From: Oscillospiraceae bacterium
Lineage (GTDB): Bacteria > Bacillota > Clostridia > Oscillospirales > Oscillospiraceae
DNA length: 64,000 bases
Reading direction: 5' to 3'
Assembly (NCBI GenBank): GCA_022846075.1
Contig: AP025582.1
Span: 2,232,001 to 2,296,000, forward strand
How positions within the stretch are numbered: the stretch's first letter is position 1; each line of letters opens with the position of its first letter. A program made the translations under genes and the position numbers. This document shows, one piece after another, positions 46,565 through 56,000 of this stretch. A model generated the notes under the pieces. The model was not told the DNA's origin. It ran no database searches and worked only from the letters and a program-made list of their open reading frames with translations.

Positions 46565-47797
46565 ATGAAACAACAGCGGAACTATCCCATTGTCACCATC
46601 ACCAAAAAGGGCCAGCGGGCCATTGAGGGAGGCCACCCCTGGGTCTACGAGGGGGAGGTCCTCTCCTGCCCCGGGGATGCCCCAAACGGCGCAATTGTGG
46701 ACGTGCTGGGGGAAAAGGGGACCTGGCTGGGGGCGGGACTGCTCTCCCTCCAGTCCAAGATCCGGGTGCGCCTCCTCTCCCGCAACGCCAACGACGCCTT
46801 TGACGACGGCTTCTGGCTGCGGCGGTTCCAGTACGCCTGGGCCTACCGCAAGACCGTGCTGGCGCCGGAGGACCTGGCCTGCTGCCGGGTGGTCTTTGGG
46901 GAGGCGGATGCCCTCCCCGGCCTCACGGTGGACCGGTTCGGGGACGTGCTGGTGACCCAAACTCTCTCCTACGGGATGGAACAGCGAAAGGCCCGGCTCT
47001 TCCCCCTGCTGGTGAAGGCCCTCCGGGAGGACGGGCAGGACATCCGGTGCGTCTATGAGCGGGATGACGAGGCTCTCCGGGACAAGGAGGGCCTACCCCA
47101 GGGGAAGGGGTTCTTCCCCCTGCCCGGGGAGGAAATCCCTACTGGGACGGTCACGGAGATCGTGGAAAACGGCGTCAAGTACGCCGTGGACTTTGAAAAC
47201 GGGCAGAAGACCGGCTTTTTCCTGGACCAGAAGCTGAACCGCCGGGCGGTGGCCCGGCTGGCCAGGGGCAAGCGGGTGCTGGACTGCTTCACCCACACCG
47301 GCTCCTTCGCCCTCAACGCCGCCCTGGGCGGGGCGGAGAAGGTCACCGCCGTGGACGTGTCCGAGGCCGCCGTGGCTCTGGCCCGGGAGAACGCCCGGCG
47401 CAACGGGGTCTCCGACCGGATGGAGTGTATGGCCGCCGACGTCTTTGACCTCCTGCCCAGGCTGGCTCAGGAGAAGCGGCGGGACTGGGACTTTATTATC
47501 CTGGACCCGCCCGCCTTCACCAAGTCCCGCCGGACGGCGGACCAGGCGGCCAGGGGCTACAAGGAGATCAACTACCGGGCCATGAAGCTGCTGCCCAGGG
47601 GTGGATACCTGGCCACCTGCTCCTGCTCCCACTTCATGGAGGAGCACCGCTTCGCCGGGGTGGTGGCCGCGGCGGCCCGGGACGCGGGGGTGCAGCTGCG
47701 GCAGATCGAGGCCCGGCAGCAGGCCCCCGACCACCCCATCCTCTGGGGCGTGCCTGAGACGAACTACCTCAAATTCTATCTTTTCCAGGTGGTGTAA
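46565..47797 (+). CDS. Class I SAM-dependent rRNA methyltransferase (RlmI-like)
   Basis: A 410-residue enzyme. An N-terminal PUA RNA-binding domain (about 1-90, IEGGHPWVYEGEV) is followed by a central EEHEP-like fold and a Rossmann methyltransferase domain. SAM motif I is VLDCFTHTGSFALNAALGGA (about 237-256), the acidic residue is in AVDVSEAA, and the catalytic-site motif is ILDPPAFTKSR. The order and length match the RlmI/RlmK family of 23S rRNA cytosine-5 methyltransferases; the exact target base cannot be told. Likely co-transcribed with the CofE-like gene. Confidence 0.9.
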   Translation: MKQQRNYPIVTITKKGQRAIEGGHPWVYEGEVLSCPGDAPNGAIVDVLGEKGTWLGAGLLSLQSKIRVRLLSRNANDAFDDGFWLRRFQYAWAYRKTVLAPEDLACCRVVFGEADALPGLTVDRFGDVLVTQTLSYGMEQRKARLFPLLVKALREDGQDIRCVYERDDEALRDKEGLPQGKGFFPLPGEEIPTGTVTEIVENGVKYAVDFENGQKTGFFLDQKLNRRAVARLARGKRVLDCFTHTGSFALNAALGGAEKVTAVDVSEAAVALARENARRNGVSDRMECMAADVFDLLPRLAQEKRRDWDFIILDPPAFTKSRRTADQAARGYKEINYRAMKLLPRGGYLATCSCSHFMEEHRFAGVVAAAARDAGVQLRQIEARQQAPDHPILWGVPETNYLKFYLFQVV

Positions 47798-47801
47798 GGG
47801 T

Positions 47802-48263
47802 ATGGAAACGCTGCGCGTCACCTCCCCCGCCTTTGCCGACGGCGGCCTCATCCCGGTGGAGCATACCGGCTTCGGGGCGGACCGCTCCCCCGAGCTTCGG
47901 CTGGAGGGACTGTGCGCCGGGGCCCTGTCTCTGGCCGTCATTCTGGACGACATGGGCCACCCCATCCCGGCCTACAACCACTGGACGATCTGGAACCTGC
48001 CGCCCCAGCCCGTCATTCCCGGGGGCATCCCTCCAGGGGAGCGGGTGGAAGCCCTGGGCGGAGCGGTCCAGGGGCGGGGCTACGGGCGGAACCGCTACCG
48101 GGGGCCCAAACCGCCCTTTCATTGGTCCCACCTTTACCACTTCAACGTCTACGCGCTGGACTGTGTCCTGGACCTGCCGCCCACGGCCCGAAAAAAGGAC
48201 CTGCTGGCCGCCATGGAGGGCCATATCCTGCAAAACGCACTTCTGACTGGGCATTATCGATAA
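47802..48263 (+). CDS. YbhB/YbcL-family PEBP-like protein
   Basis: A 153-residue protein of the phosphatidylethanolamine-binding (Raf kinase inhibitor-like) family. The ligand-pocket motifs are seen as SPELRLEG, LAVILDDMGHPIPAYNHWTIWNLPP and the GKPFP-loop counterpart PKPPFHWSHLYHFNVYALD. No signal peptide, so cytoplasmic. ATG 47802 is used since AGGTGG lies 9 bp upstream; a longer frame overlaps the methyltransferase gene. Last gene of this unit, followed by a terminator. Confidence 0.88.
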   Translation: METLRVTSPAFADGGLIPVEHTGFGADRSPELRLEGLCAGALSLAVILDDMGHPIPAYNHWTIWNLPPQPVIPGGIPPGERVEALGGAVQGRGYGRNRYRGPKPPFHWSHLYHFNVYALDCVLDLPPTARKKDLLAAMEGHILQNALLTGHYR

Positions 48264-48266
48264 ACG

Positions 48267-48305
48267 AAAAGAGCGGCGGGACAACTGTCCCGCCGCTCTT
48301 TTTGT
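48267..48305. terminator. Bidirectional terminator
   Basis: AAAAGAGCGGCGGGAC pairs with GTCCCGCCGCTCTTTT around an AACT loop, between convergent genes, with T-runs on both strands. Confidence 0.92.
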
Positions 48306-48310
48306 TTGTC

Positions 48311-48796
48311 TCAGTCCTCCACGGGGATGAGGATGGGCTCCTTGCCCAGGTACTCGGCGATGGTCTGGGTCAGGCGGCGGTGGTCCTGGAGGTGAGGCAG
48401 GCCGGAGATGGTCACGAGGCCCCGGTATTCCCCCTTCACCACGATGGGGAAAGCGCCGCCCTTGAAGGCGTAGTGCTCCTCGTCGCTCTGCCAGGTCTCC
48501 TTGGCGCCGAAGAGCTCCCGCTCCACCCCCGCCATGAGGGAGCAGTGATGGGTGCGGCTGACGGTGGCGCACTTGCGGTTCATCCAGCCGTTGTTGTCCT
48601 CGCCGGTGCCGGGGAGAAAGGCCTGGTAGACGATGAGGTCGTCCAGTACGATGCGGATGGAGGTGGGCTTGGGCTCGGTCTGGCCGTCCCGCCAGAGCCG
48701 CTCCCCCAGGTCGTGGGCGTCGGTCAGGTCGAATTTGTCGAACACGAACTCTTTTTCCGCCCGTTTCAGGGCCTCCAGGGTTGCCGGTGTGTACAT
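48311..48796 (-). CDS. UPF0303/HbpS-like heme-binding-domain protein
   Basis: A 161-residue protein. FDLTDAHDLGERLW, IVLDDLIVYQAFLPGTGEDNNGWMNRK, TVSRTHHCSL and the ending YRGLVTISGLPHLQDHRRL match the UPF0303 family, which shares the GlcG/HbpS fold and is often annotated heme-degrading. Heme binding is not proven by any residue here. ATG 48796 is chosen because GGAGG is 9 bp upstream; an in-frame GTG at 48805 lies on top of that site. Monocistronic. Confidence 0.85.
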   Translation of the reverse strand: MYTPATLEALKRAEKEFVFDKFDLTDAHDLGERLWRDGQTEPKPTSIRIVLDDLIVYQAFLPGTGEDNNGWMNRKCATVSRTHHCSLMAGVERELFGAKETWQSDEEHYAFKGGAFPIVVKGEYRGLVTISGLPHLQDHRRLTQTIAEYLGKEPILIPVED

Positions 48797-48872
48797 GTGA
48801 AACACCCTCCTATGTCAAAATTTGTCCTACCATTTTTGCCTATCATACCACATCACAGATAGGGACGCAAGG

Positions 48873-48902
48873 AAAAAGCGGCGGGGTGTCCCGCCGCTTT
48901 TT
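48873..48902 (-). terminator. Terminator of the 56-residue gene
   Basis: AAAAAGCGGCGGG pairs with CCCGCCGCTTTTT around GTGT, directly behind the stop codon of the small gene and with a U-run on the minus strand. Confidence 0.88.
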
Positions 48903-49072
48903 CAATAGATGTGCTCCGCCTCTTCCGCCGCCTTTACCATCTCCTCATAGGTGGCCGGGCGGTGCTTCCGGTTGTTGATCTGGGCCTGGATATGGCCCGG
49001 AAGGCTTCTGAAATAGGCCTCCGCCCTGGGATCCATGGGAAGCGGGGCATACTGGTCGGTGTAAGTCTCCAT
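48902..49072 (-). CDS. Small 56-residue protein
   Basis: A short gene ending in a terminator. The protein begins METYTDQYAPLPMDPRAEAY, then FRSLPGHIQAQINNRKHRP and a C-terminal acidic helix EEMVKAAEEAEHIY. GAGGTGA lies 6 bp before the ATG, and it starts 10 bp after the stop of the next gene upstream, so both are one transcript. No domain is recognised. Regular codon use, upstream ribosome site and terminator support that it is real. Confidence 0.7.
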   Translation of the reverse strand: METYTDQYAPLPMDPRAEAYFRSLPGHIQAQINNRKHRPATYEEMVKAAEEAEHIY

Positions 49073-49082
49073 CCCTCTCACC

Positions 49083-49508
49083 TCACAAAAAAGCCTTGAG
49101 CTCTTCGGCCCCGGCCTCTTCGGTGGCCAAAAGCCGCTGGGCCAGCTGCTTGGCCGGCCCGCCGCCGTGGTAGTCGTGGAGGTGCTGGAGGGTCTTGCTG
49201 ACCCCCATGTTGTTCCCCTGGATGGTCATCTCGGCGATTTTGGAGGGAGAGCGGTCCATCAGCAGCTTTCCCGCCGACATGACCTCGGTGGACATTTTGG
49301 CCATGGCCCCCACTCCGTTGGCCTCCGCGCCCTTCTCCTCCAGGAGCCGCCGGGCCTCATCTTTCAGCTCCCGGTACTCCTCCATCTGCTCCTTCAAGGC
49401 CTCCTTCAACCGCTGGTCCTCCACGTAGTCCAGCACGGCCAAGATCCCCTCGCATCCCATGTCGGCGGTTTTGTGGATATATTGCAGAAGCTCTTCTTCC
49501 TTCATCAT
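49083..49508 (-). CDS. Small all-helical protein of unknown function
   Basis: A 141-residue protein predicted almost entirely alpha-helical: MMKEEELLQYIHKTADMGCEG, a long charged helix (LKEALKEQMEEYRELKDEARRLLEEKG), then a segment MDRSPSKIAEMTIQGNNMGVSKTLQHLHDY and a C-terminal helix. The TIQGNNMGVSK stretch is compact and conserved-looking and resembles ferritin-like or DUF2383-type bundles only loosely. Two ATG codons occur at 49508 and 49505 behind GGGGAGAG. Transcribed with the 56-residue gene. Confidence 0.7.
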   Translation of the reverse strand: MMKEEELLQYIHKTADMGCEGILAVLDYVEDQRLKEALKEQMEEYRELKDEARRLLEEKGAEANGVGAMAKMSTEVMSAGKLLMDRSPSKIAEMTIQGNNMGVSKTLQHLHDYHGGGPAKQLAQRLLATEEAGAEELKAFL

Positions 49509-49647
49509 GACGCTCTCTCCCCTTTCTTTTCTGCCAGTGTTCCACCGGCGGACGGCGGCTATACCAGAAAAAAAGAAAAAATAAAATGACGGAACGAGCG
49601 GCTCTGCCAAATCCGGGTCGGAACCGCCTTCCTTCCGCTTAACAGAA

Positions 49648-49677
49648 CGGAGCCGCCCCATTTCTGGGGCGGCTCCG
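49648..49677. terminator. GC hairpin behind the GNAT gene
   Basis: CGGAGCCGCCCCA pairs with TGGGGCGGCTCCG around a TTTC loop, adjoining the stop of the GNAT gene. The U-run on the minus strand is poor. Confidence 0.65.
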
Positions 49678-49679
49678 CC

Positions 49680-49946
49680 TTACAGCAGGTCGCTTTCCTC
49701 AGGATGCTCCGAAAACCACTTGACGGCGTAGGGACAGGTGGGCCTGGCTCTGAGCCCGGCCCTCCTGATCTGCCCTACCGCCTCGGAGACCAGCTGTCCG
49801 GCCACCCCCCGGCCCCGCAGGGAGCCGTCCACGAAGGTGTGGTCGATGGTGGCCACGCCGTCCGCGGCGGGGAAGGTGACCTCCGCCAGCAGCCTTCCCT
49901 CCGGGTCCTGGGCAAAGATGCGGTTCGGTTCGTATAAAAATTCCAT
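49680..49946 (-). CDS. Short GNAT-like N-acetyltransferase (YjdJ type)
   Basis: An 88-residue minimal GNAT. EVTFPAADGVATIDHTFVDGSLRGRGVAGQLV contains the strand and acetyl-CoA pyrophosphate loop (RGRGVAGQL), followed by ARPTCPYAVKWFSEHPE, the pattern of the COG2388/YjdJ group. Substrate unknown. ATG 49946 is chosen; an in-frame GTG nine bases further upstream overlaps the AGGTGA ribosome site. Located just downstream of the giant surface gene in the same direction, separated by a GC hairpin. Confidence 0.85.
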   Translation of the reverse strand: MEFLYEPNRIFAQDPEGRLLAEVTFPAADGVATIDHTFVDGSLRGRGVAGQLVSEAVGQIRRAGLRARPTCPYAVKWFSEHPEESDLL

Positions 49947-50000
49947 AGGGCTCACCTAAGCCCCAGTGTAGCAGGTTTTCTCCAGCCGCACAACCGCTTT

Positions 50001-50024
50001 GCCCGGCGGTCCCTCCGCCGGGGC
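50001..50024 (-). terminator. GC hairpin behind the giant surface gene
   Basis: On the plus strand GCCCGGCGG pairs with CCGCCGGGGC (one bulge) around TCCCT, 15 bp beyond the stop codon. No U-run is present, so termination strength is uncertain. Confidence 0.4.
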
Positions 50025-50039
50025 GGAAACCCGGGGGTA

Positions 50040-53000
50040 TCACCGTCTGACCAGATACCCCACGTAGCCCCGCATGATCTCGGCGGCCTGCGCCCGGGTG
50101 ATGGGGGCGGTCAGATCCCCGTCCTCCCCCAGCCGCACCAGACCGGCGTTGATGGCCCAGGCCACGGCTTCCGCCGCCCAGGAGGAGGTCCCCTCCGGCG
50201 CCCCTGCCCCGGTGTCGTCCGCCGCGGGCACCAGCAGGTCGGCGTAGGTGGTGTAGCGATAGAGCATCACCAACATCTGTTCGGCGGTGAGGGCCACGTC
50301 GGGGGCAAAGCCCTCCCCCGTGCCCTGGACCACGCCGCTCTCGCCGCCCCAGGCCGCGGCGGAGGCGAACCAGGCCTCCGGCGGCACGTCGGGGAACAAC
50401 TCCAGCCCCTCCGGGTCCTCCGCCCCGTTCAGACGCCACAGCACCGTGGCCAGCATGGCCCGGTTCATAATCATCTCCGGGGAGAACTCCCGCTCCCCGG
50501 TGCCCGTCCACAGGGCCCGGGCCGCGCCGAAGTCGGCGGCCGCCTTGGCCGCCCCCTCCACGTCATCGAAGAAGTCCCCGGCGGTGACGATCCTCAGCTC
50601 TTCCGAGGCCTCCAGCACCACGTAGGCCTTGCCGTCCTCCACCAGTGCCAGGGCGACGGGGGTGCCGTCCCCCCGCAGCACCACCGTGCCGTCGGTCACG
50701 GGGATGGCCACGATCACCGGGGTGTCCAGCGCGCCGGGCAGGTCCACCGCGATGGCGGTGGACCCCTCCCCCGTCCCGCTCCCGCTGGTGGGAATGCTCT
50801 GGCCGGGGATCTCCACCAGAGGCACGCCGCCCTCCTTCGGCGGCGTCAGCGCCGTCTGGGGCACCGTGACGGCGGCGGTCACCGTGCCGTCCTTCTCCGT
50901 CTTTACCACGGTCTCCACGCCGTTTTCGGCCTTGGTGGTCTCGGTGACCGTGCCCGTTTTCTTGTCCGTGACGGTGGTGGTCTTGCTCCCGTCCGGGTTG
51001 GTCTGGGTCGTGGTCGTGGTGGTAGTGGAACTGCTGGAGCCGCCCGTGCCGCTCGAACTTCCGCCGCCGGACTTGGTGAAGTCCGGGTAGGCCCCGGCGT
51101 GGGCGTACCACGCGGCGTAGTCCGCGCCCTCGTCCTGGGCGGTCACCCAGGCGCTCAGGGTGTCGGCGAAGGCGGGGGACTGCATCTCATCCGCCGTCAT
51201 GGCGGTGGGGGTGTTGACGAAGGTGCCGTAGCCCGAGGGGGCGCCCATGGTGTTCAGGTAGTAGAGCGGGCCGGTAACTCCGGTGGCATTCTCTGCGTCA
51301 CCCACCAGAGCGGCGGTGCGGACAGGTCCGGCGCCGGGCTGGACGGTCACCGCCCCCGCCGCGTAGCAGTTTCTCATGTCCACCTTCGGGTCACCATCAT
51401 AACCCGACATACTACCCACCAGGCCCCCGGCGTATACAATATATATGTTGCGGACGCCGGTCGGACTGCCGACGGGCCCCACGAACACCTCCGCCAGAGC
51501 GGCGCAATTGCTCAGGGTCGTGTCGGATACCTCCATCTGGCCCACCAGGCCGCCCACCATTCCATCCCGCCCGGCCAGGGAGACCGTGCCGGTAAACAGG
51601 ACGTTGTAGATCTCGATGGGGCCGCCAAATACCGACCCGGCCAGGCCGCCCACGCAGGCCGTGCCCGAGGTCCTGGCGGCGGACACGTTCCCAGAGAGGG
51701 TCAGGTCGTGGATCGTGCCCCTGCACATGCTGAACAGTCCGGCGCACTCCCAGTTGCCCGTCACGTTCATGCCGGTGATGGCGTGGCCCTGGCCGTCAAA
51801 CTCGCCGTAGAATATACCAACAGTTCCCCCAATGGGGACCCAGTCGTGGGCGCTCAGGTCGATGTCGGCCCCCAGCTTGACGGTCTTGCTACCCAAGCCG
51901 TTCCTGTCGTCCACCAGCTTCGCCAGACCCGCCAGTTGTTCGGCGGTGGTGAGGGTGAATTCCGACTTCTGACTGTCGTACCAGGCGGTGTCGGCAAACT
52001 CGGTCCAGCGGGCCCGGCCCACGGTGATGGGGCCGGTCAGGGTCAAATTATTACCATCCTGGGTTCCAGACAGGTCCACCACCATGTTCTGGTCCCCGTC
52101 GTAGAAGTGGTAGCCCTCCGCCAGCAGGTCGGCCGGGGTGGCGTCGCCGTCCACATCCGCCAACGTGGGCTTGTACATCAAAATGGCCTTCTCCCCCAGG
52201 AAGCTGCCGCCGGAGAGGATGCCCTTGTACGCGAATTCCGTGCTCGGCCTAATCCAGAGGGCCGCCTTGCCCTCCGCCCCTTGGAAGGTACCGCCCGAGA
52301 TCGCAAGGCTCTGACCGCTCGAAAAGCGACCCCCGTAATTGCTTGAGCCGGTGAAGCTCCCCCCGGTGACGGTGAGCGTGGCCGATTTGCTGTTTTCTAT
52401 GATGATTCCGCTATTCCCGTAGTAGCTGCCTCCGGCGATTTGGACTGTTCCCATCAGTTGCACTCCGTATCCTCTGGAGCTCTCCGACGGGCCAGCGCCG
52501 CCGGTCACCGTGGGCGAAGCTCCCTGAGGGACCCGCAGGGTCCCCACCGTGTTCACAACGACACCATAGCCACCGCCGCTTTTCCCGACGCCGCCGGTGA
52601 TGAAGGGGGTCCCGGTGAGGGTCAGACTTCCGCCCAACACTCGGACGCCCTGGCCGCCGTAGCCAAGTTCCGCGTCCCCCGTGCCATCTCCGCCTGTCAC
52701 GTGGGCGTCTCCCGTCACGGTGAGGGCCCCGGCCTTCACCTGGATGCCCGCCCCGCCTGTGGCGATTTTGATCTCATCGAGGTGATAAAAGGTCCCCGCC
52801 GCGCCGCCGGTGGCGGCGCTGGGGTAGTCCTCGTCAAAATCGCTGTCCATGACGGTCAGCTTCACCCCCGCCCCGTTCAGGACCAGGGCGGGCTTACCGT
52901 CGGCGGCGCTGTCGATATTATTGGTCTCCAGCGCCGCCCCCGGCGCGCCGGTGATACTGTACCCGCAGAGGTCCAGGGTGTAGGTCCCCGCCGTGATTTC

Positions 53001-56000
53001 CACGGGGAGCATCAGGGTCACGTTTTTGTCCAGGGTGACGGTGTTGGTCTGGGGGTCGATGAGGGCGTTCTTCGCCCCGCCCAGGGCGGCCTGGAACTCG
53101 TAAATGTCGTGGACCGGCCCGCCCCGGCGGGCGATGTAAACGGTGTCGGAGGTTCTTTCGCCCGAGGGCTGTTCGTCCAGCTTCTCGCCGTATTCGTCCG
53201 CGTAGTAGCAGTAGTCCGGCAGGAGGGCGGACAGGTATGTACTCCCGACGATGCGCAACTGAATCCCCGCATAACATCCGCCGATGAGCAGCGGACGGAT
53301 GGCATTATCTGGCCACCCGATGTCCAAGCCGTAGGCTGCGCTTTGGCTTCCCTCTCCGCCGGTATAGGTACCGCCGGTAAGGGTCCCGTCCACCTCGCTG
53401 TAATGTTCCAGAGCCAGCCCGGAGCCGCCGTTGGTGCTTCCGCTTCCGCCGGTGAGGACAGGCCCCGCGCCGAGGGCCAGGGCCAGGGTGCCGCCGTCCC
53501 CGCAGAGCACGCCGGAGCCGCCGTCGCCGCTGTCGCTCGCGCCGCCGGTGACCCGGACCTTGCCGGACAAAATCAGCTTGCCGCCGTCCTCCACCGACAC
53601 CCCGGAGTGTTGGCCCGCACCGCCAATGACCAGCCCCGCGCCGCTGTCGTCGTGGAGGGTCAGCTCCCCGCCGTTCTCCACCTCAACGGCGACATTCCCC
53701 ACCGCCCCGGTGATGGTACAGCCGTTCAGGTCCAGGGTCACCTTCTTGTCGATTACCAGGGCTTCTTGCAGAACCGTGTTCTGCAAGAGCCGGACGGACT
53801 GGCCGTCCACGGCGGCGGCAAGGGCGGCGGGCAGGCTCTCGTAATACCTGCCGCCCACCTCCGCCGCTCCTTTGGAGGTCATGACGATGGCGTTGCCGTC
53901 CAGCGCCAGCGCGTAGTCCGGGCTGTCGGAGAAGAAGGCCGCCAGGTCGGTTTGGGTGAGGGTGTAGGGCGTCAAGCCGTCCTCCGCGGTGGCCCCACGG
54001 GCCACCACGCCGGGGGCGGGGACTATGCTCATGGTCCAGGTGCTCTCGTCCATGACCATTGACACCCGGCTCACGCCGATGGAGCCCGCCCCGCCGGTGA
54101 GGGGGCCGGTGACCACGGCCACGGTCTCCGGGGGCGGGGCCATGTCATAATAGTCCTCGTCCCCCATTTCGGGCAGCTCCAGCAGCACCAGATTGGCGGG
54201 GGTTCCCGTCCCCTGGCCGACGTAGTTGCCCTTGACGGTCACGTTCCCGGAGAGGATGACCTTATTGGTCAACACGCCGCCCGCCATGGGGGGAAGCTCG
54301 GCATAGACCTCGTCCTCGTAGTAGCTGGGGAAGTCCGGCATGGCGGCCCGGTTGCCGGTGATGAGGGTGGGGTGTTCCGCCGTGCCAGAGAGGGTGAGGG
54401 TGAGGGGGTCCTCATACCCCCTCAGCATCACGCCCCCCGCCGTAATGCCGGTGTTGCCGCGAATGGTGACGCCGGACATCGCCAAGTCCGCCTCACTGAG
54501 CACGCCGCCCGCATCGCCGCCCAGGTTGCCGCTGACCTCGCTGTTCGTAACGGTGGCCTTTCCGCTGTTATAAATCATAAGTCCGCCCACAAAATCGCCC
54601 AGGTTGTTTCGGATAGTGGTGCCGGTGAGGTTGGCTTCCCTGCCGATGACGACCGCCGCATCGGGCGGGCCCTCCTCCACCGGCTCCGCCGGGGGCGGGT
54701 CAAAATAGCCGTTGTTCTCCACCGTCACGTTGTCTATCACCAGCTCCGGGCAGCTGGTCTCCGGGCTGTCCACCACTGGGCCGGGATATTGGGAGCTGCC
54801 GGGAAGCTCCGGGCCGGCGCCGTTCAGGGTGAGGTCTTTCAGGGTGACGGTTCCAGAGTTCGTGTGTTTCAATTCCACCAGCGGACGGAATATCCCCGCC
54901 TCCCGGGACAGGGTGTTGCCGCAGCCTTCTACGGTGAAGGTGACGGATATAGCATACTCATTCCTGTCCGCCAGGGCCCCGGACAGGTCCGTCAGGAGGT
55001 TGAAGGTTTTTCCGTCGTAGTCATAGTCAAAATAGGAGTCCATGTCCTTTAGGCTACTGAAATAGCGGGAGGCGGTGGTCCCCTCCGGGTCCTCGTAGTC
55101 CACCAGAATGTTCTTGTCGAAGGCCCGGACCTCCAGGACGGGGGGAACGGGGTCGCCCAGGCCGAAGAAATACTCCCGGTCCTCCTTCGGCTCGAAGTAG
55201 CCATAGCCCGCCGCCAAGGGGAGGGGGTTCCCGCTGAAGGCTTTGCTGTTCAGGCCATCGCCGCCCTTAAAATAGCCCTTGGTGAGGGTACCCTCGACCT
55301 CGGCGGCGTCGCCGCTGACCCCCATACCGCCGTTGTCCGTGCCGTTTCCACCGACGCAGGTGAGGTCCAGGCCCTCCGACAGGTTCAGCAACGAGCCGGA
55401 CACCAGCGCAAGGCCGCTCCCCCCCGCGCCGTCGGTACTTTCTCCGCCGGTCAGGGTCAATTTCCCCTCCAGGATGAGCTCGCTGGCGTTCCCCACCGAC
55501 ACGGCGGGGCCCGCCGCTTCGCCCGAGCCCCCCGTCACGGCCCCCGGCCCTTTCAGGGTCAGGTCGCCGCCGTCCAGGAACAAGGCGGCGCTGGTCCCCG
55601 TCCCCAGGAGGGTGTGGCCGTTCAAGTCCAGGGTCCACGTCCCGGGTTTAAACTCGACTCCACTCTCCACCTGGATGTTGCCGGTAAGGGTGACTGTCTT
55701 GCCGTCGGCGCTCACCGTGGCCTTGTTGCCGAACACGGTCCGAATCTCATCGGCGGTACTGTCGTTGTTGATGCTCCCGCCGGGGACGGTGATGGAATCC
55801 TTCACCGCCAGGTAGGTGGCCGTAGCCAAAGCGCCGTCGGCCACGGGGTCGCCGTTTTGGTCCACGTATTGGCACTCTTCTCCCAGGAGGGTCGGGAGGG
55901 GTTCGTTTTCAGAGTCGATGGCCGGACCGCCGGCGCTCTCGAACACGCCGCCGGTGAGGGTAGGAGTGCCAATCGTGCCCAGCGCCGGTTCGCCCTTGAA